A stretch of 64,000 nt of DNA from positions 496,001-560,000 of the forward strand of contig NZ_FOLP01000004.1 in NCBI RefSeq assembly GCF_900112425.1. The letters run 5' to 3'. Position numbers and translations under genes: made by a program. Shown here piece by piece: positions 54,828 through 63,097 of the stretch (its first letter is position 1; each line of letters opens with the position of its first letter). Under the pieces are notes generated by a model that saw nothing but the letters and a program-made list of their open reading frames with translations, was not told the origin of the DNA and searched no databases. This stretch comes from Variovorax sp. OK212. GTDB lineage: Bacteria; Pseudomonadota; Gammaproteobacteria; Burkholderiales; Burkholderiaceae_C.

Positions 54828-57326
54828 ATGTCGCGCACGCTGCTGGTTCACTCTCCTGCAATCCCTGTTGTTCTTGGCCGCCCGGCGCTGGCACCCGTTC
54901 GCCTCTCGGGCCATGAGGGGCTGAACCACCTCTTCGAGTACGAGCTGCTGCTCAAGACGCCGGATGCATTGAACCTTGATGCATCGATGGCTGCAGACTT
55001 CGATCTCGATGCATTCGTCGGCCGCGAGATCGGCTGCGAGATCGCACTCGACGACGGCGCCTCGGGCTTTCGTCAGATCAACGCGCTGATCACCGATGCG
55101 GCGCTCTGGGGTGAAGAAGGCCGACACGTTCAGTACAAGCTCACGTTGCGCCCCTGGCTGCACCTGGCCACGCTGAGCACCGACTGCCGGATCTTCCAGA
55201 ATCAGACCGTGGTGCAGACCCTCGATGCGCTGCTGGCGGACTACGCGTTTCCCGTCGACAAGCGGCTGGTCGAGACCTACCCGGTGCGCGACTACCAGAC
55301 CCAGTTCAACGAGAGCGACTTCGCCTTCTTCAGCCGGCTGTGCCAGGAATGGGGCATCAGCTACCACTTCGAACATTCGCGGGGGAAGCACCGGCTGGTG
55401 CTCTGCGATGCGATGGGGGCGTATGGGCAGGCCGACACTGCGGCCTATCGAGAGGTCGAGTACCACGCCCCGGGCTGGAAGATCGATGCGGAGTACATCC
55501 ACAGCTTCGTGCCCGCGAGCCGCCTGACCAGCGGGAGGTATGCGACACGGGACTACGACTACACCCGGCCGAGAGCCGATCTGGGTGTGGGTCGAAAGGA
55601 TCCCCGGCCCACAGGGCATGCCGATGGCGAGGTCTACGAATGGCACGCTTCCAATTCCGGCAGCCACTGCGTTCAACCCAACGCGGGCAGCGCTGCCGGC
55701 AACGATCCTCGGAGTGAAGGTGACCTGCTGGCGGTCCTGCGCATGCAGGCCCTTCGCACGCACGGCGCCAGGGCCGAAGCCAGCGGCAACCTGAGAGGCA
55801 TGGTGCCCGGGCGCACCTTCAAGCTGCACAAGCACCCAAGAGAATCCGCCAACGCCGAGTACCTGCTCCTCTCCACCCGCTTGCTGATCGAAGACGTGGC
55901 CCAGGACAGCCAGGCCAAGGAAGCGATCGAGCGCAAGCAGCAGTGGCAGGTCCGCGTGGACTTCACGGCCCACCCCGTCACCGAAGCCCTTCGCCCCGCA
56001 CTCACCCAGCCCAAGCCGCGCGCAGGCGGCTCGCAAGTGGCGCTCGTGGTCGGGCCTGCCGGAGAGAACATCTGGACCGACGCGCTCGGGCGCATCAAGG
56101 TCCAGTTCCCCTGGGATCGCATCGGCAACGCAGACCCGCACAGCAGCTGCTGGCTGCGCGTGAGTTCACCGTGGGCGGGCAACCAGCTGGGCGGCATCCA
56201 CCTCCCCCGCATCGGCCAGGAGGTCATCGTCGACTTCCTCTCCGGCGACCCGGACCTGCCGATCTGCACGGGCCACGTGCACAACCAGGTGAACATGCCG
56301 CCGTGGGAGTTGCCCGGCCAGGGTGCGTTGAGTGGCTTTCGAAGCCGGGAGCTGACCAAGGGCGGCGGCAACGGCGCGGCGGGCCGCTCCAACCACCTGC
56401 TGATGGACGACACCGACGGCCGGATCCAGGCACAGCTCAAGAGCGACCACCAGAGCTCGAGCCTGAGCCTGGGGTTCATCACGCGGGTGGAGGACAACGC
56501 GGGTCGCAAGGACCCCAGGGGCGAGGGGTTCGAGCTGCGCACCGACGGGCACGGCGTGCTGCGCGCGCAGGACGGCTTGCTCATCACCACCGAGGCGCGG
56601 CCGGAGGCGGCACGCCATGCCAAGGACATGGGCGAGACGGCCAGCCGATTGAAAGCTGCATGCGGGCAGCACGACGGGCTGGCCGAGGCGGCGGCGGCTG
56701 CGAAGCTGCAAGACGGTGGACAGGATCAGGCCCTTGTCGCCAAGGCACTCGAGGCGCAGGCGAACGCCATCGAAGGCAGCGGTGGGCATGCATCCGGAGG
56801 CCGCTTCCCCGAACTGGACGAACCGCAGCTGGTGCTCGCCAGCGCCGCGGGCATCGCTGCCACCACGACGGGCAGCCTGCATCTGCAAGCCGGAGAACAC
56901 GTCGCGCTCACCAGCGAAGGCCACACGAGCTTCAGCGCCGCCAAGCGCCTGCTGGTCAGCGCCAAGGACGGCATCCGGCTGTTCGCGCTCAAGAGCGGCA
57001 TGAAGTGGATCGCCGGCAACGGCAAGGTGCAGATCGAGGCACACAAGGACAGGATCGACCTGACCGCGAAGAAAGCGGTGCGCATCACCAGCACCACCAA
57101 CGAGGTTCGCATCTCGGCACCGGTGAAGGTGGTGGTCAACGGCGCAGGCAGCTTCACGGAGTGGAGCAGCGCGGGCATCCTGCACGGCACCTTGGGCGGG
57201 TGGGTGGAGCATGCGGCGAGCCATGCCAAGCTGGGGCCGGCCAGTTCTCCATCGAGTCCGCAAACCTACGAAGGCTGCTCGCCTTCGGACAGCAAGGCGG
57301 TGGCCGGCGGCACGGGGACGATCTGA
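54828..57326 (+). CDS. vgrG: VgrG spike protein (no effector tail)
   Basis: 832 residues. Contains the gp27-like part (SRTLLVHSPAIPVVLG, FNESDFAFFSRLCQEWGISY), the gp5 OB-fold (LVVGPAGENIWTDALGRIKVQ, SSPWAGNQLGG), and the C-terminal DUF2345 beta-helix (~650-800; TSEGHTSFSAAKRLLVSA). It ends shortly after the helix with a Ser/Pro-rich tail, so cargo must be bound non-covalently. Downstream, a DUF4123 adaptor (1 bp gap) and a MIX effector form the classical loading set. Its first ~830 residues are closely similar to the VgrG at 31922-35785. The start at 54828 matches MSRTL of that copy. Confidence 0.95.
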   Translation: MSRTLLVHSPAIPVVLGRPALAPVRLSGHEGLNHLFEYELLLKTPDALNLDASMAADFDLDAFVGREIGCEIALDDGASGFRQINALITDAALWGEEGRHVQYKLTLRPWLHLATLSTDCRIFQNQTVVQTLDALLADYAFPVDKRLVETYPVRDYQTQFNESDFAFFSRLCQEWGISYHFEHSRGKHRLVLCDAMGAYGQADTAAYREVEYHAPGWKIDAEYIHSFVPASRLTSGRYATRDYDYTRPRADLGVGRKDPRPTGHADGEVYEWHASNSGSHCVQPNAGSAAGNDPRSEGDLLAVLRMQALRTHGARAEASGNLRGMVPGRTFKLHKHPRESANAEYLLLSTRLLIEDVAQDSQAKEAIERKQQWQVRVDFTAHPVTEALRPALTQPKPRAGGSQVALVVGPAGENIWTDALGRIKVQFPWDRIGNADPHSSCWLRVSSPWAGNQLGGIHLPRIGQEVIVDFLSGDPDLPICTGHVHNQVNMPPWELPGQGALSGFRSRELTKGGGNGAAGRSNHLLMDDTDGRIQAQLKSDHQSSSLSLGFITRVEDNAGRKDPRGEGFELRTDGHGVLRAQDGLLITTEARPEAARHAKDMGETASRLKAACGQHDGLAEAAAAAKLQDGGQDQALVAKALEAQANAIEGSGGHASGGRFPELDEPQLVLASAAGIAATTTGSLHLQAGEHVALTSEGHTSFSAAKRLLVSAKDGIRLFALKSGMKWIAGNGKVQIEAHKDRIDLTAKKAVRITSTTNEVRISAPVKVVVNGAGSFTEWSSAGILHGTLGGWVEHAASHAKLGPASSPSSPQTYEGCSPSDSKAVAGGTGTI

Positions 57327-57327
57327 G

Positions 57328-58260
57328 ATGTCGTCGGCAATGCAAACACCTTCGAGCGAGACCGTTCCCGCATGGCCATGGAGCGATGTACCGCAGGCAC
57401 TTCTGGAGGCCCTCGAATCGTCCCTGCGGGAGCAACTGCACGACGGCGCCGTGTATCTGCTGATCGATCCCTTCCTGGGCGACGTGGAACCGCAGATCGA
57501 CACTCACCCGCGCCATCCGCTGCCGAACGACGGAACGCAAGTGCCCGCCGCGCAGTGGCCCTACCTGATCGAACTCAAGGGTGCGCAAGACCCGCTGCTG
57601 GCCCGGAGCATCGAGTGGGCCGCCCATGAGCACCTGTGCGCCTGCCTCAACGGCAGCGGTGCCTACCGCATCGGCGGGTGGCTCCAGCCGCATGCCGAGA
57701 ACGGTGGCCCGGCCCTGGCGCGACAACTGGGCGCATTGCTCGTGGCGAGCGACAGCGCTCGCACCGGTCGCTACCTGCGGTTGGCCGATCGCCGTGTGCT
57801 GGCGCTGCTGAATCCGTCCCAACTGTGGGCCGAGGCATCCGCCATCGACTGGGCGCAGCAACTGACAGGCATCGCGCACTGGATCTATCTCGACACCAAC
57901 TTCAAGCTGCGGTTGTTGCATGGCCGGCCGGGGCTGGCTGCAAGCAAATCCTTGCGGCTGAACGTGGCGCATTGGCGGCTCGTCGCCGACGCAGAGGCCG
58001 TCAATCGAAGCCTGATGGCATGGCAAGGCTTTCGCCATCCCTTGCCGGACGACGCGATGGCGCAGGTGCTCGTGGCGCTCGAACGCGCCCGCCTGCGCGG
58101 CTTGCGCGAACCGGAGGACCTTGCCGCCTATGTGGTCGAGACGCTTCGGTTTCCGGCCTTCGAGCAGTTCCCGGAACTGCAGGGCCGCATCGACCGGGCC
58201 CTTCTGACGCAGCAGCCGTTGGCCGACAGGTTGCGAGCCCTTCGCCGCTATTGGTCCTGA
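57328..58260 (+). CDS. DUF4123 type VI effector chaperone/adaptor
   Basis: 310 residues. The N-terminal half fits the DUF4123 pattern: AVYLLIDPFLG, WPYLIELK, HEHLCACLNGSG-like (residues ~88-115) and RYLRLADRRVLALL, with aromatic-rich strands. Such proteins load a specific effector on the VgrG tip and are not secreted themselves. It starts 1 bp after the vgrG stop and is followed after 41 bp by the MIX effector, the expected order vgrG-adaptor-effector-immunity. The C-terminal ~80 residues are helical. Confidence 0.85.
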   Translation: MSSAMQTPSSETVPAWPWSDVPQALLEALESSLREQLHDGAVYLLIDPFLGDVEPQIDTHPRHPLPNDGTQVPAAQWPYLIELKGAQDPLLARSIEWAAHEHLCACLNGSGAYRIGGWLQPHAENGGPALARQLGALLVASDSARTGRYLRLADRRVLALLNPSQLWAEASAIDWAQQLTGIAHWIYLDTNFKLRLLHGRPGLAASKSLRLNVAHWRLVADAEAVNRSLMAWQGFRHPLPDDAMAQVLVALERARLRGLREPEDLAAYVVETLRFPAFEQFPELQGRIDRALLTQQPLADRLRALRRYWS

Positions 58261-58301
58261 TTCAAACGATCCATCTCTGCACGCTTTTCTAACCGAACAC
58301 C

Positions 58302-61300
58302 ATGACCTGCAAGAAATGCGAGAAGAGCGGCTTGTCGATCCTGCTGGTGCGGCCCACGGCCGTCGCCACCGACTCCGAGATCGCGCCCCAAGGCAGCGCC
58401 GCGCTGCGCACCCATGCCGGCACCGTCACGGCATTCGGCCTGCCCGATCTCGAGGCGAAGTCGAAGTACGCGCTGCGCCTGTTGCGCCGCGAAGGCTATG
58501 CCTACGTCTTCTTCCCGGGCGAGAAGCCGGCGGGCCAGGTCGGACGCTGGCTGGCTTACCGGGTGCATGACAAGGCAGCGCTGATCCAGAAGGGCGAATT
58601 TGCCTTCGAAGACAGCAGCTTCGCCTGCGACAAGAAGATCACGCACCCGCACGACGTGCGCACGATCTGCATCGCGGACCCGGAGCGTATTGCCACGGTG
58701 TGGGTCGGCTTCAGCATGAACTGGTGGAGCGACGCGATCAAGGCCCGTGTGGCGCGGAGCCTGAAAGCGTCAGGCATGGTCGAGCTGAGCCTGAGCGGCA
58801 AGCCACCGGCGCACGGCTTCGCGGCCGAAGCATCGATGCTCAACGCGCACGTGGCCGACTATGCGGTGCAGCACTTGAAGCACGGTGGTTTCGACGACGA
58901 GGCCACGCCGTTCTACCCGGCTGGCAACGTCGCGGCCATGCAGGCGGCCCGTGCGATGGCCGAGGTCATGCGCAAGCAGAGCGAAGGCCACCCAGGCCAG
59001 CCGATGGTGGTGGCCGTTCCCGATCCGGTCGGTCTTGCGGCCGATCTCAATGGCATCCGGCTGGCGCGGGACAGGAGAGACAAGGAACAACTTCTGGTGC
59101 CCGAGACGGCATGGCCGCTGATGACCCACCAGTTGTTGAGCAGTCTCAAGACATCCATCGAGGCCGGCGCGATGGCCGACGCGCAGGCGACCATCGGAGG
59201 CCGAATGTCGAAAGCGCGCTGGATCGAAATCGTGACCTCGACGCCGAGCATCCGAGAGCATGGCTATACCTGGATGCCTTCGGGGGGCACGGCCTCGGAC
59301 GGCAGTCCCAATGGCGAACTGATCGGCCCCGACCGCGTCGCGCGCGAGGGGCGTGCCGGCTTCAACGGACGTGCGGAGGCCGCCGTTCGTTGGAGAGGAA
59401 TTGCCAGCCAGATCGATGAAAAGAAGCGTCAGGCGTGGAAGCGGAAATTCGACGCACGAAGCCGCGCAACGGCCGATCGGCTGGAGCTCTTCGAAAACGA
59501 CTGGCTCGCCGCTGCGCACGCGCCGGAAACGAAGGCTTACTTCGCGGGGCATTTCGACGAGAGCGATCCCAACAAGCGCACAGCTCCTGTGAGTCCGGGT
59601 GCCATCTACGCGGCGGAAAGCCACCGGATCCACTACCCCCAGCCATTGAGCAAGGTCGATTGCCATGAGCGCTACCTGGAAGATCTGCTCGGAAAGCCGA
59701 TCACCGATCCGGCGTCGGTGGCTTTGCGCGCCATGTTTGCCAACCAGAAAAGCGCAATCGACAAGGTGCACGCAATGCTGATCGGCGACGCCGATCGCGA
59801 CAACGAGAACAACATGCGCGACAAGGCGTTGGACATCTTCAAGGGACTGGTCACCGCCGAATGGGGGCCGAAGTACAGCTGGATGACTGCTCTCGTGATG
59901 GGGCTGTGCGCCGGCCAGTTGAGTGCCATCGCCGCCGCAGCCTTCCAGCTCGGCGTCAGTCTCAAATGGTCGGACGGCCTGTCGATCCCGGAGAAAGCCC
60001 AGAGATTCCTGAAGCGGCTGCCGGCGCTGGCGGTGGCCGAGCAGACCTTGCTCGGCGCCATGCGCACAGCCTTGGAAGGCGGCAAACCCAGTATCCCCGT
60101 CGTCATCCGATTCGAGTGGCTGATGGAGGAAGCGCTGGCGTACATGGAGAAGAATCCGTTCGACTACTCCGAGGCGGACCGTCGCGCAGTACGCGACAAG
60201 CGCGTGGGCAGCAAGATCGTCGTCAGGCAGATGGCCATGCTGGAAGCCGCGACCGGCAATTTCAACCTGATTCCCAGCGAGGCTCCGGTTTTTCCAGCCG
60301 CCTCATCCCGAACCTTTGGCGGATTGACCGGTGCGCAGTTCGAAGAGTTCGTCAAATCCCAGGACATGCAGACCCATGACAGGAGCGCACTCAAGAATAT
60401 CAAGAGCTACATCACCAATGAGGCGGTTCACGAGCAGTCGAAGGCGTTCAGAACCGATCAGATGCTTGCAGGCGCGGTAATGATCGTGCAAGGCCTGGGT
60501 CTTATCTGGTCGCTGCGCGATCTCCTTAAAGACCTGGACAAGGGTGAGAACAGCAAGCTTCTCGACAGGTTTCTCAGCGTGGCGGATGGAAGTGCGGGCG
60601 TCTTCGGTGGGTTGCTGGAATTCCGGGCGGCGGGTCTTCAGATGCAGATGGTGGCGGAACACGGCGCCGCGGCGGGTACGGCGATGAGCCGTGTCAGCAG
60701 TTCGCTGAGCAACCTCAAGGCCGGTGCAGCGATGGCGGGGATGGCTGGGGGAATGCTGAACATGGTGATGTCGTTTCGAAAGGCGCAGGAGGCGGATCAG
60801 AACGGGGATAAGGCCGCTTACAGCGCGCACCTGATTGCTGGCGCCGCCTTCGCATTGAACGGTGCCGCCATGGCCCTTGTCTACAGGAACATCGTGACCC
60901 GCGGGGCAACCAACCTGGCACTGGGAGCGATCGCTCAAGACGTGGCAAGAACGCTGATAAGAAAGGGTTTGCAGGGAGTCTTTTTGACGGTAATCGTCTC
61001 GATGGAGGCGGGAGCGCTGATGCTCGGAGTCGCCAGTGTGATCAGCGGTGCGGCACTGGCGTTGTTGATCATCGGTGTGGTCGCCACCGTGGGGGCTGCT
61101 CTTGCGGAGCGTACCGAATTGCAGCGATGGGTCGCGCGGGGCTATTTCGGCAATAACGCTGAGGGGCGCTTCAAGGATATGGAAAGGGAACTGCTGGAAT
61201 ATGAGCTTCTGATGGAGCTCGTGCACAAACCCATGGCCAGCCGGGAAACCGCACGCCTGCTCAAAGCGCATTCACCGCCGCCTGCTGTGCCGTTGCTGCC

Positions 61301-61358
61301 GCAACCAACGCTTGACCCCTGGGATCCCATGAACGATGGCTGGGGCCGCTCTCGATGA
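58302..61358 (+). CDS. VasX-like MIX effector, predicted pore-forming
   Basis: 1018 residues. The N-terminus CKKCEKSGLSILLVRP resembles the cysteine-containing start of VasX-type toxins. MIX motif 1 is LRREGYAYVFF (~61-71), followed by WLAYRV, matching h-R-x-G-x-x-Y-h-h-h. Residues ~100-700 are mostly helical. From ~720 there are four or five hydrophobic segments (LAGAVMIVQGLGLIW, AGMAGGMLNMVM, LIAGAAFALNGAAMAL, then two close together in VFLTVIVSMEAGALMLG and ALALLIIGVVATVGAAL), as in colicin-like pore formers. It therefore probably permeabilises target inner membranes. The stop overlaps the downstream immunity-like gene (ATGA). GC content falls towards the 3' end. Confidence 0.85.
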   Translation: MTCKKCEKSGLSILLVRPTAVATDSEIAPQGSAALRTHAGTVTAFGLPDLEAKSKYALRLLRREGYAYVFFPGEKPAGQVGRWLAYRVHDKAALIQKGEFAFEDSSFACDKKITHPHDVRTICIADPERIATVWVGFSMNWWSDAIKARVARSLKASGMVELSLSGKPPAHGFAAEASMLNAHVADYAVQHLKHGGFDDEATPFYPAGNVAAMQAARAMAEVMRKQSEGHPGQPMVVAVPDPVGLAADLNGIRLARDRRDKEQLLVPETAWPLMTHQLLSSLKTSIEAGAMADAQATIGGRMSKARWIEIVTSTPSIREHGYTWMPSGGTASDGSPNGELIGPDRVAREGRAGFNGRAEAAVRWRGIASQIDEKKRQAWKRKFDARSRATADRLELFENDWLAAAHAPETKAYFAGHFDESDPNKRTAPVSPGAIYAAESHRIHYPQPLSKVDCHERYLEDLLGKPITDPASVALRAMFANQKSAIDKVHAMLIGDADRDNENNMRDKALDIFKGLVTAEWGPKYSWMTALVMGLCAGQLSAIAAAAFQLGVSLKWSDGLSIPEKAQRFLKRLPALAVAEQTLLGAMRTALEGGKPSIPVVIRFEWLMEEALAYMEKNPFDYSEADRRAVRDKRVGSKIVVRQMAMLEAATGNFNLIPSEAPVFPAASSRTFGGLTGAQFEEFVKSQDMQTHDRSALKNIKSYITNEAVHEQSKAFRTDQMLAGAVMIVQGLGLIWSLRDLLKDLDKGENSKLLDRFLSVADGSAGVFGGLLEFRAAGLQMQMVAEHGAAAGTAMSRVSSSLSNLKAGAAMAGMAGGMLNMVMSFRKAQEADQNGDKAAYSAHLIAGAAFALNGAAMALVYRNIVTRGATNLALGAIAQDVARTLIRKGLQGVFLTVIVSMEAGALMLGVASVISGAALALLIIGVVATVGAALAERTELQRWVARGYFGNNAEGRFKDMERELLEYELLMELVHKPMASRETARLLKAHSPPPAVPLLPQPTLDPWDPMNDGWGRSR

Positions 61359-62359
61359 TCGGCGGCGTCAACACCAGGGGACGCAGTACGGATGAAGATC
61401 GCAGTGGCGGCAAAGTCGCCGGCCTCGTGAAGCGGTATACCAAGAGGCGAAGCGCCGGAGGTTCGGTTGGTCATGGTGGAAATCTCACAGGCGTGTATCC
61501 CGATGCCATCGAGTTTCAGAGGATGTACCTTACGGGCGCGGGAGGGTACTACTTGGCGGACTGCTTCTTGATCGGTGTGATCGGTACCTATCTGTTTACA
61601 ACGTTCGCATTGGAAGGTGCCATCAGAAATGGAGCCTATGGGGCGATGGCCTTCGCCTACGTCGGCTCCTGGATGTTCTTCATCTTTTTCGCTTACCTCG
61701 AACTCTTCGCCCCCGCTGACAGCCCCATCTACTTCGACCGCAAGCATCGCAAGGTGTACAAGGTTCTTCAGTCCGGCGCTCGCCGCTGGGGTTTCTTCGG
61801 GCCGCGCAGATCCAGGCTGGTTGCCTACGACTGGGACCTGGTCGACGCCGAGCATCACACCACCCTGCAGGCCAGCACGGCCACGGCCAGCCGTGTGCAT
61901 CACCTCGTCTTCCTGGTGCGAAAAAGCGAAGACGATGCCACCATCGTCGATCACTTCACCTTCGCTGGCGTCGACTTCGTGCCTGAGCTGTGGGAGTACA
62001 TCCGGCGCTATATGGAGAACGGCGCGGCACCGCTCGTGCAAAACGAATTTCCTCCGGTGTCGAACATGGGCGCGTATGTGCCTTGGAGCGATTTCGGCGC
62101 CGTGGTGCCGTTTCTCGATCAACCGGGACGACGCTGGAAGGAGCAGCCATGGAAGACGCTCTTCAAATACATCGGCATGCCTGTCACCGTGCCGCTGTAT
62201 GTGCTGTGGCTGTTCTTCAACCGCCTGACCGTGTGGACCGCGCAGAAGGTCGAATGGCCCAACGACATCACGAACGACCTGGGACGGCTGATCGACGAGC
62301 TGGACTTGCGTACCGGTACGTATCGCAGCCTCCGACCCGGACCCCCGCCCGTGTTGTGA
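61355..62359 (+). CDS. membrane immunity-like protein (DUF6708-like), copy 1
   Basis: 334 residues. A basic N-terminus is followed by membrane segments (DCFLIGVIGTYLFTTFAL, MAFAYVGSWMFFIFFAYLEL at ~68-120), then a soluble middle beginning PIYFDRKHRKVYKV and a third hydrophobic stretch VTVPLYVLWLFFNRLTVW near 285. The ATG overlaps the effector stop (ATGA), so co-production is ensured. An inner-membrane location fits neutralisation of a pore-forming toxin. The family is recognised by its frequent place after VasX/MIX effectors; the immunity role is inferred. A paralogue starts 1743 bp downstream. Confidence 0.75.
   Translation: MIGGVNTRGRSTDEDRSGGKVAGLVKRYTKRRSAGGSVGHGGNLTGVYPDAIEFQRMYLTGAGGYYLADCFLIGVIGTYLFTTFALEGAIRNGAYGAMAFAYVGSWMFFIFFAYLELFAPADSPIYFDRKHRKVYKVLQSGARRWGFFGPRRSRLVAYDWDLVDAEHHTTLQASTATASRVHHLVFLVRKSEDDATIVDHFTFAGVDFVPELWEYIRRYMENGAAPLVQNEFPPVSNMGAYVPWSDFGAVVPFLDQPGRRWKEQPWKTLFKYIGMPVTVPLYVLWLFFNRLTVWTAQKVEWPNDITNDLGRLIDELDLRTGTYRSLRPGPPPVL
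62173..62262 (+). repeat. near-identical tract shared by the two immunity-like genes
   Basis: Matches 63913-64000 with only a few differences (for example GTGCTG/CTGCTG and AAGGTC/CAGGTG) at a constant offset of 1740 bp, encoding GMPVTVPLY and WLFFNRLTVWTAQ. The rest of the two genes is far less conserved at DNA level, so this tract may have been homogenised by gene conversion or be under strong constraint. Confidence 0.65.
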
Positions 62360-62386
62360 CCCGCAGCATCGTCGCAAAAGGAGCGA

Positions 62387-62470
62387 ACAAAAAAGGGAGA
62401 GTGTGGCCAAGCGTGAGTACACCGGTGTGTTGAGCGCGAAAGTGAGTTGATCAAAAGACAAAAAAGGGAG
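62387..62470. repeat. 13-bp direct repeat in gap before the frameshifted gene
   Basis: ACAAAAAAGGGAG occurs at 62387-62399 and 62458-62470, 71 bp apart, in an unusually A-rich 118-bp gap. Each copy includes an AGGGAG ribosome-binding-like core; the second serves the ATG at 62478. Suggests a small local duplication or lost cistron. Confidence 0.5.
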
Positions 62471-62477
62471 TGGAAAA

Positions 62478-62842
62478 ATGAAGAGCTACAAGCTATTCAA
62501 GCACCCCTCGGGTGACGTGACGACCATCAAGAAAGACTGGAATTGGACGGGCCTTCCTCTTCGGATGGATATCGGCGCTGTGCCATGGCGCGTGGCCACT
62601 TGCATCTTCTCGATGACGACGATTTGGGTCATGGCCCCAGCCTCAGGGAGGCTTGGATCAGCGTCACTCAGTGGTACCCGGTACTGCAACAGAAGGGCGG
62701 TGTTGGAAAAATTGGTGGCGGCATCACTTGGCTGATATTCCCTTTGATAGCGCTGATGTTCATTGGAAGCTCCGTCGGCCAATGCCTGACATGGCAAGCA
62801 CGGTTTCTCAAGAAAATCGAGAACACGGGGAGGAACGCCTGA
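62478..62842 (+). pseudogene. frameshifted small membrane protein gene (DUF2628-like)
   Basis: The frame from the ATG at 62478 reads MKSYKLFKHPSGDVTTIKK and DWNWT, a typical DUF2628-type start, and then loses sense. Skipping one base at about 62550 gives AFLFGWISALCHGAWPLA (62551-62604), the expected first membrane helix with Trp pattern. Further on, sense returns in the third frame (from about 62660) with GGGITWLIFPLIALMFIGSSVG and a basic end, stopping at 62842. At least two indels are therefore needed. Ribosome-binding site AAAGGGAG precedes the ATG. Either a decayed gene or sequence errors; the position among other relics favours decay. Confidence 0.6.
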
Positions 62843-63093
62843 TGTCGGATCCAGTGCCCCGGGACCTCCTGGCTATTGAAGTCGCAATAGCAATGGCCGT
62901 GATCGGTGTCGCATCGGAGCGCAGAGGGCTTCAGCGTCGGGCGCGTCGCAGCTATTTTGGAAAAGGCCGTGTGCTTTCCTGCGGGAGTATGGACTTCGAG
63001 GCGAGCGGGGTGAAACGCAAGGCAAACAGGATTGGCGCGTCCTGGAATGCGCCGCCATCACTTTCTCTCGACGCTCCTGGCACTTGGGGCTGA
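62842..63093 (+). pseudogene. remnant of a MIX-effector C-terminus
   Basis: An 83-codon frame starting at an ATG that overlaps the preceding stop (TGATG). Its product has a hydrophobic stretch AIAMAVIGVA followed by SERRGLQRRARRSYFG, which lines up with the effector encoded upstream (IIGVVATVGAAL, AERTELQRWVARGYFG at ~930-955), and ends LDAPGTWG, similar to LDPWDPMNDGWG. The remainder does not align. It sits just before the second immunity-like gene, as the full effector does before the first. Best read as the truncated, degenerate tail of a second effector. A small expressed protein is an alternative. Confidence 0.55.
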
Positions 63094-63097
63094 TGCG

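Noticed and set aside
57211..57327. Extension of the DUF4123 gene upstream into vgrG.
   Set aside because: The start at 57328, directly after the vgrG stop, fits the family length; the extension overlaps vgrG in another frame.
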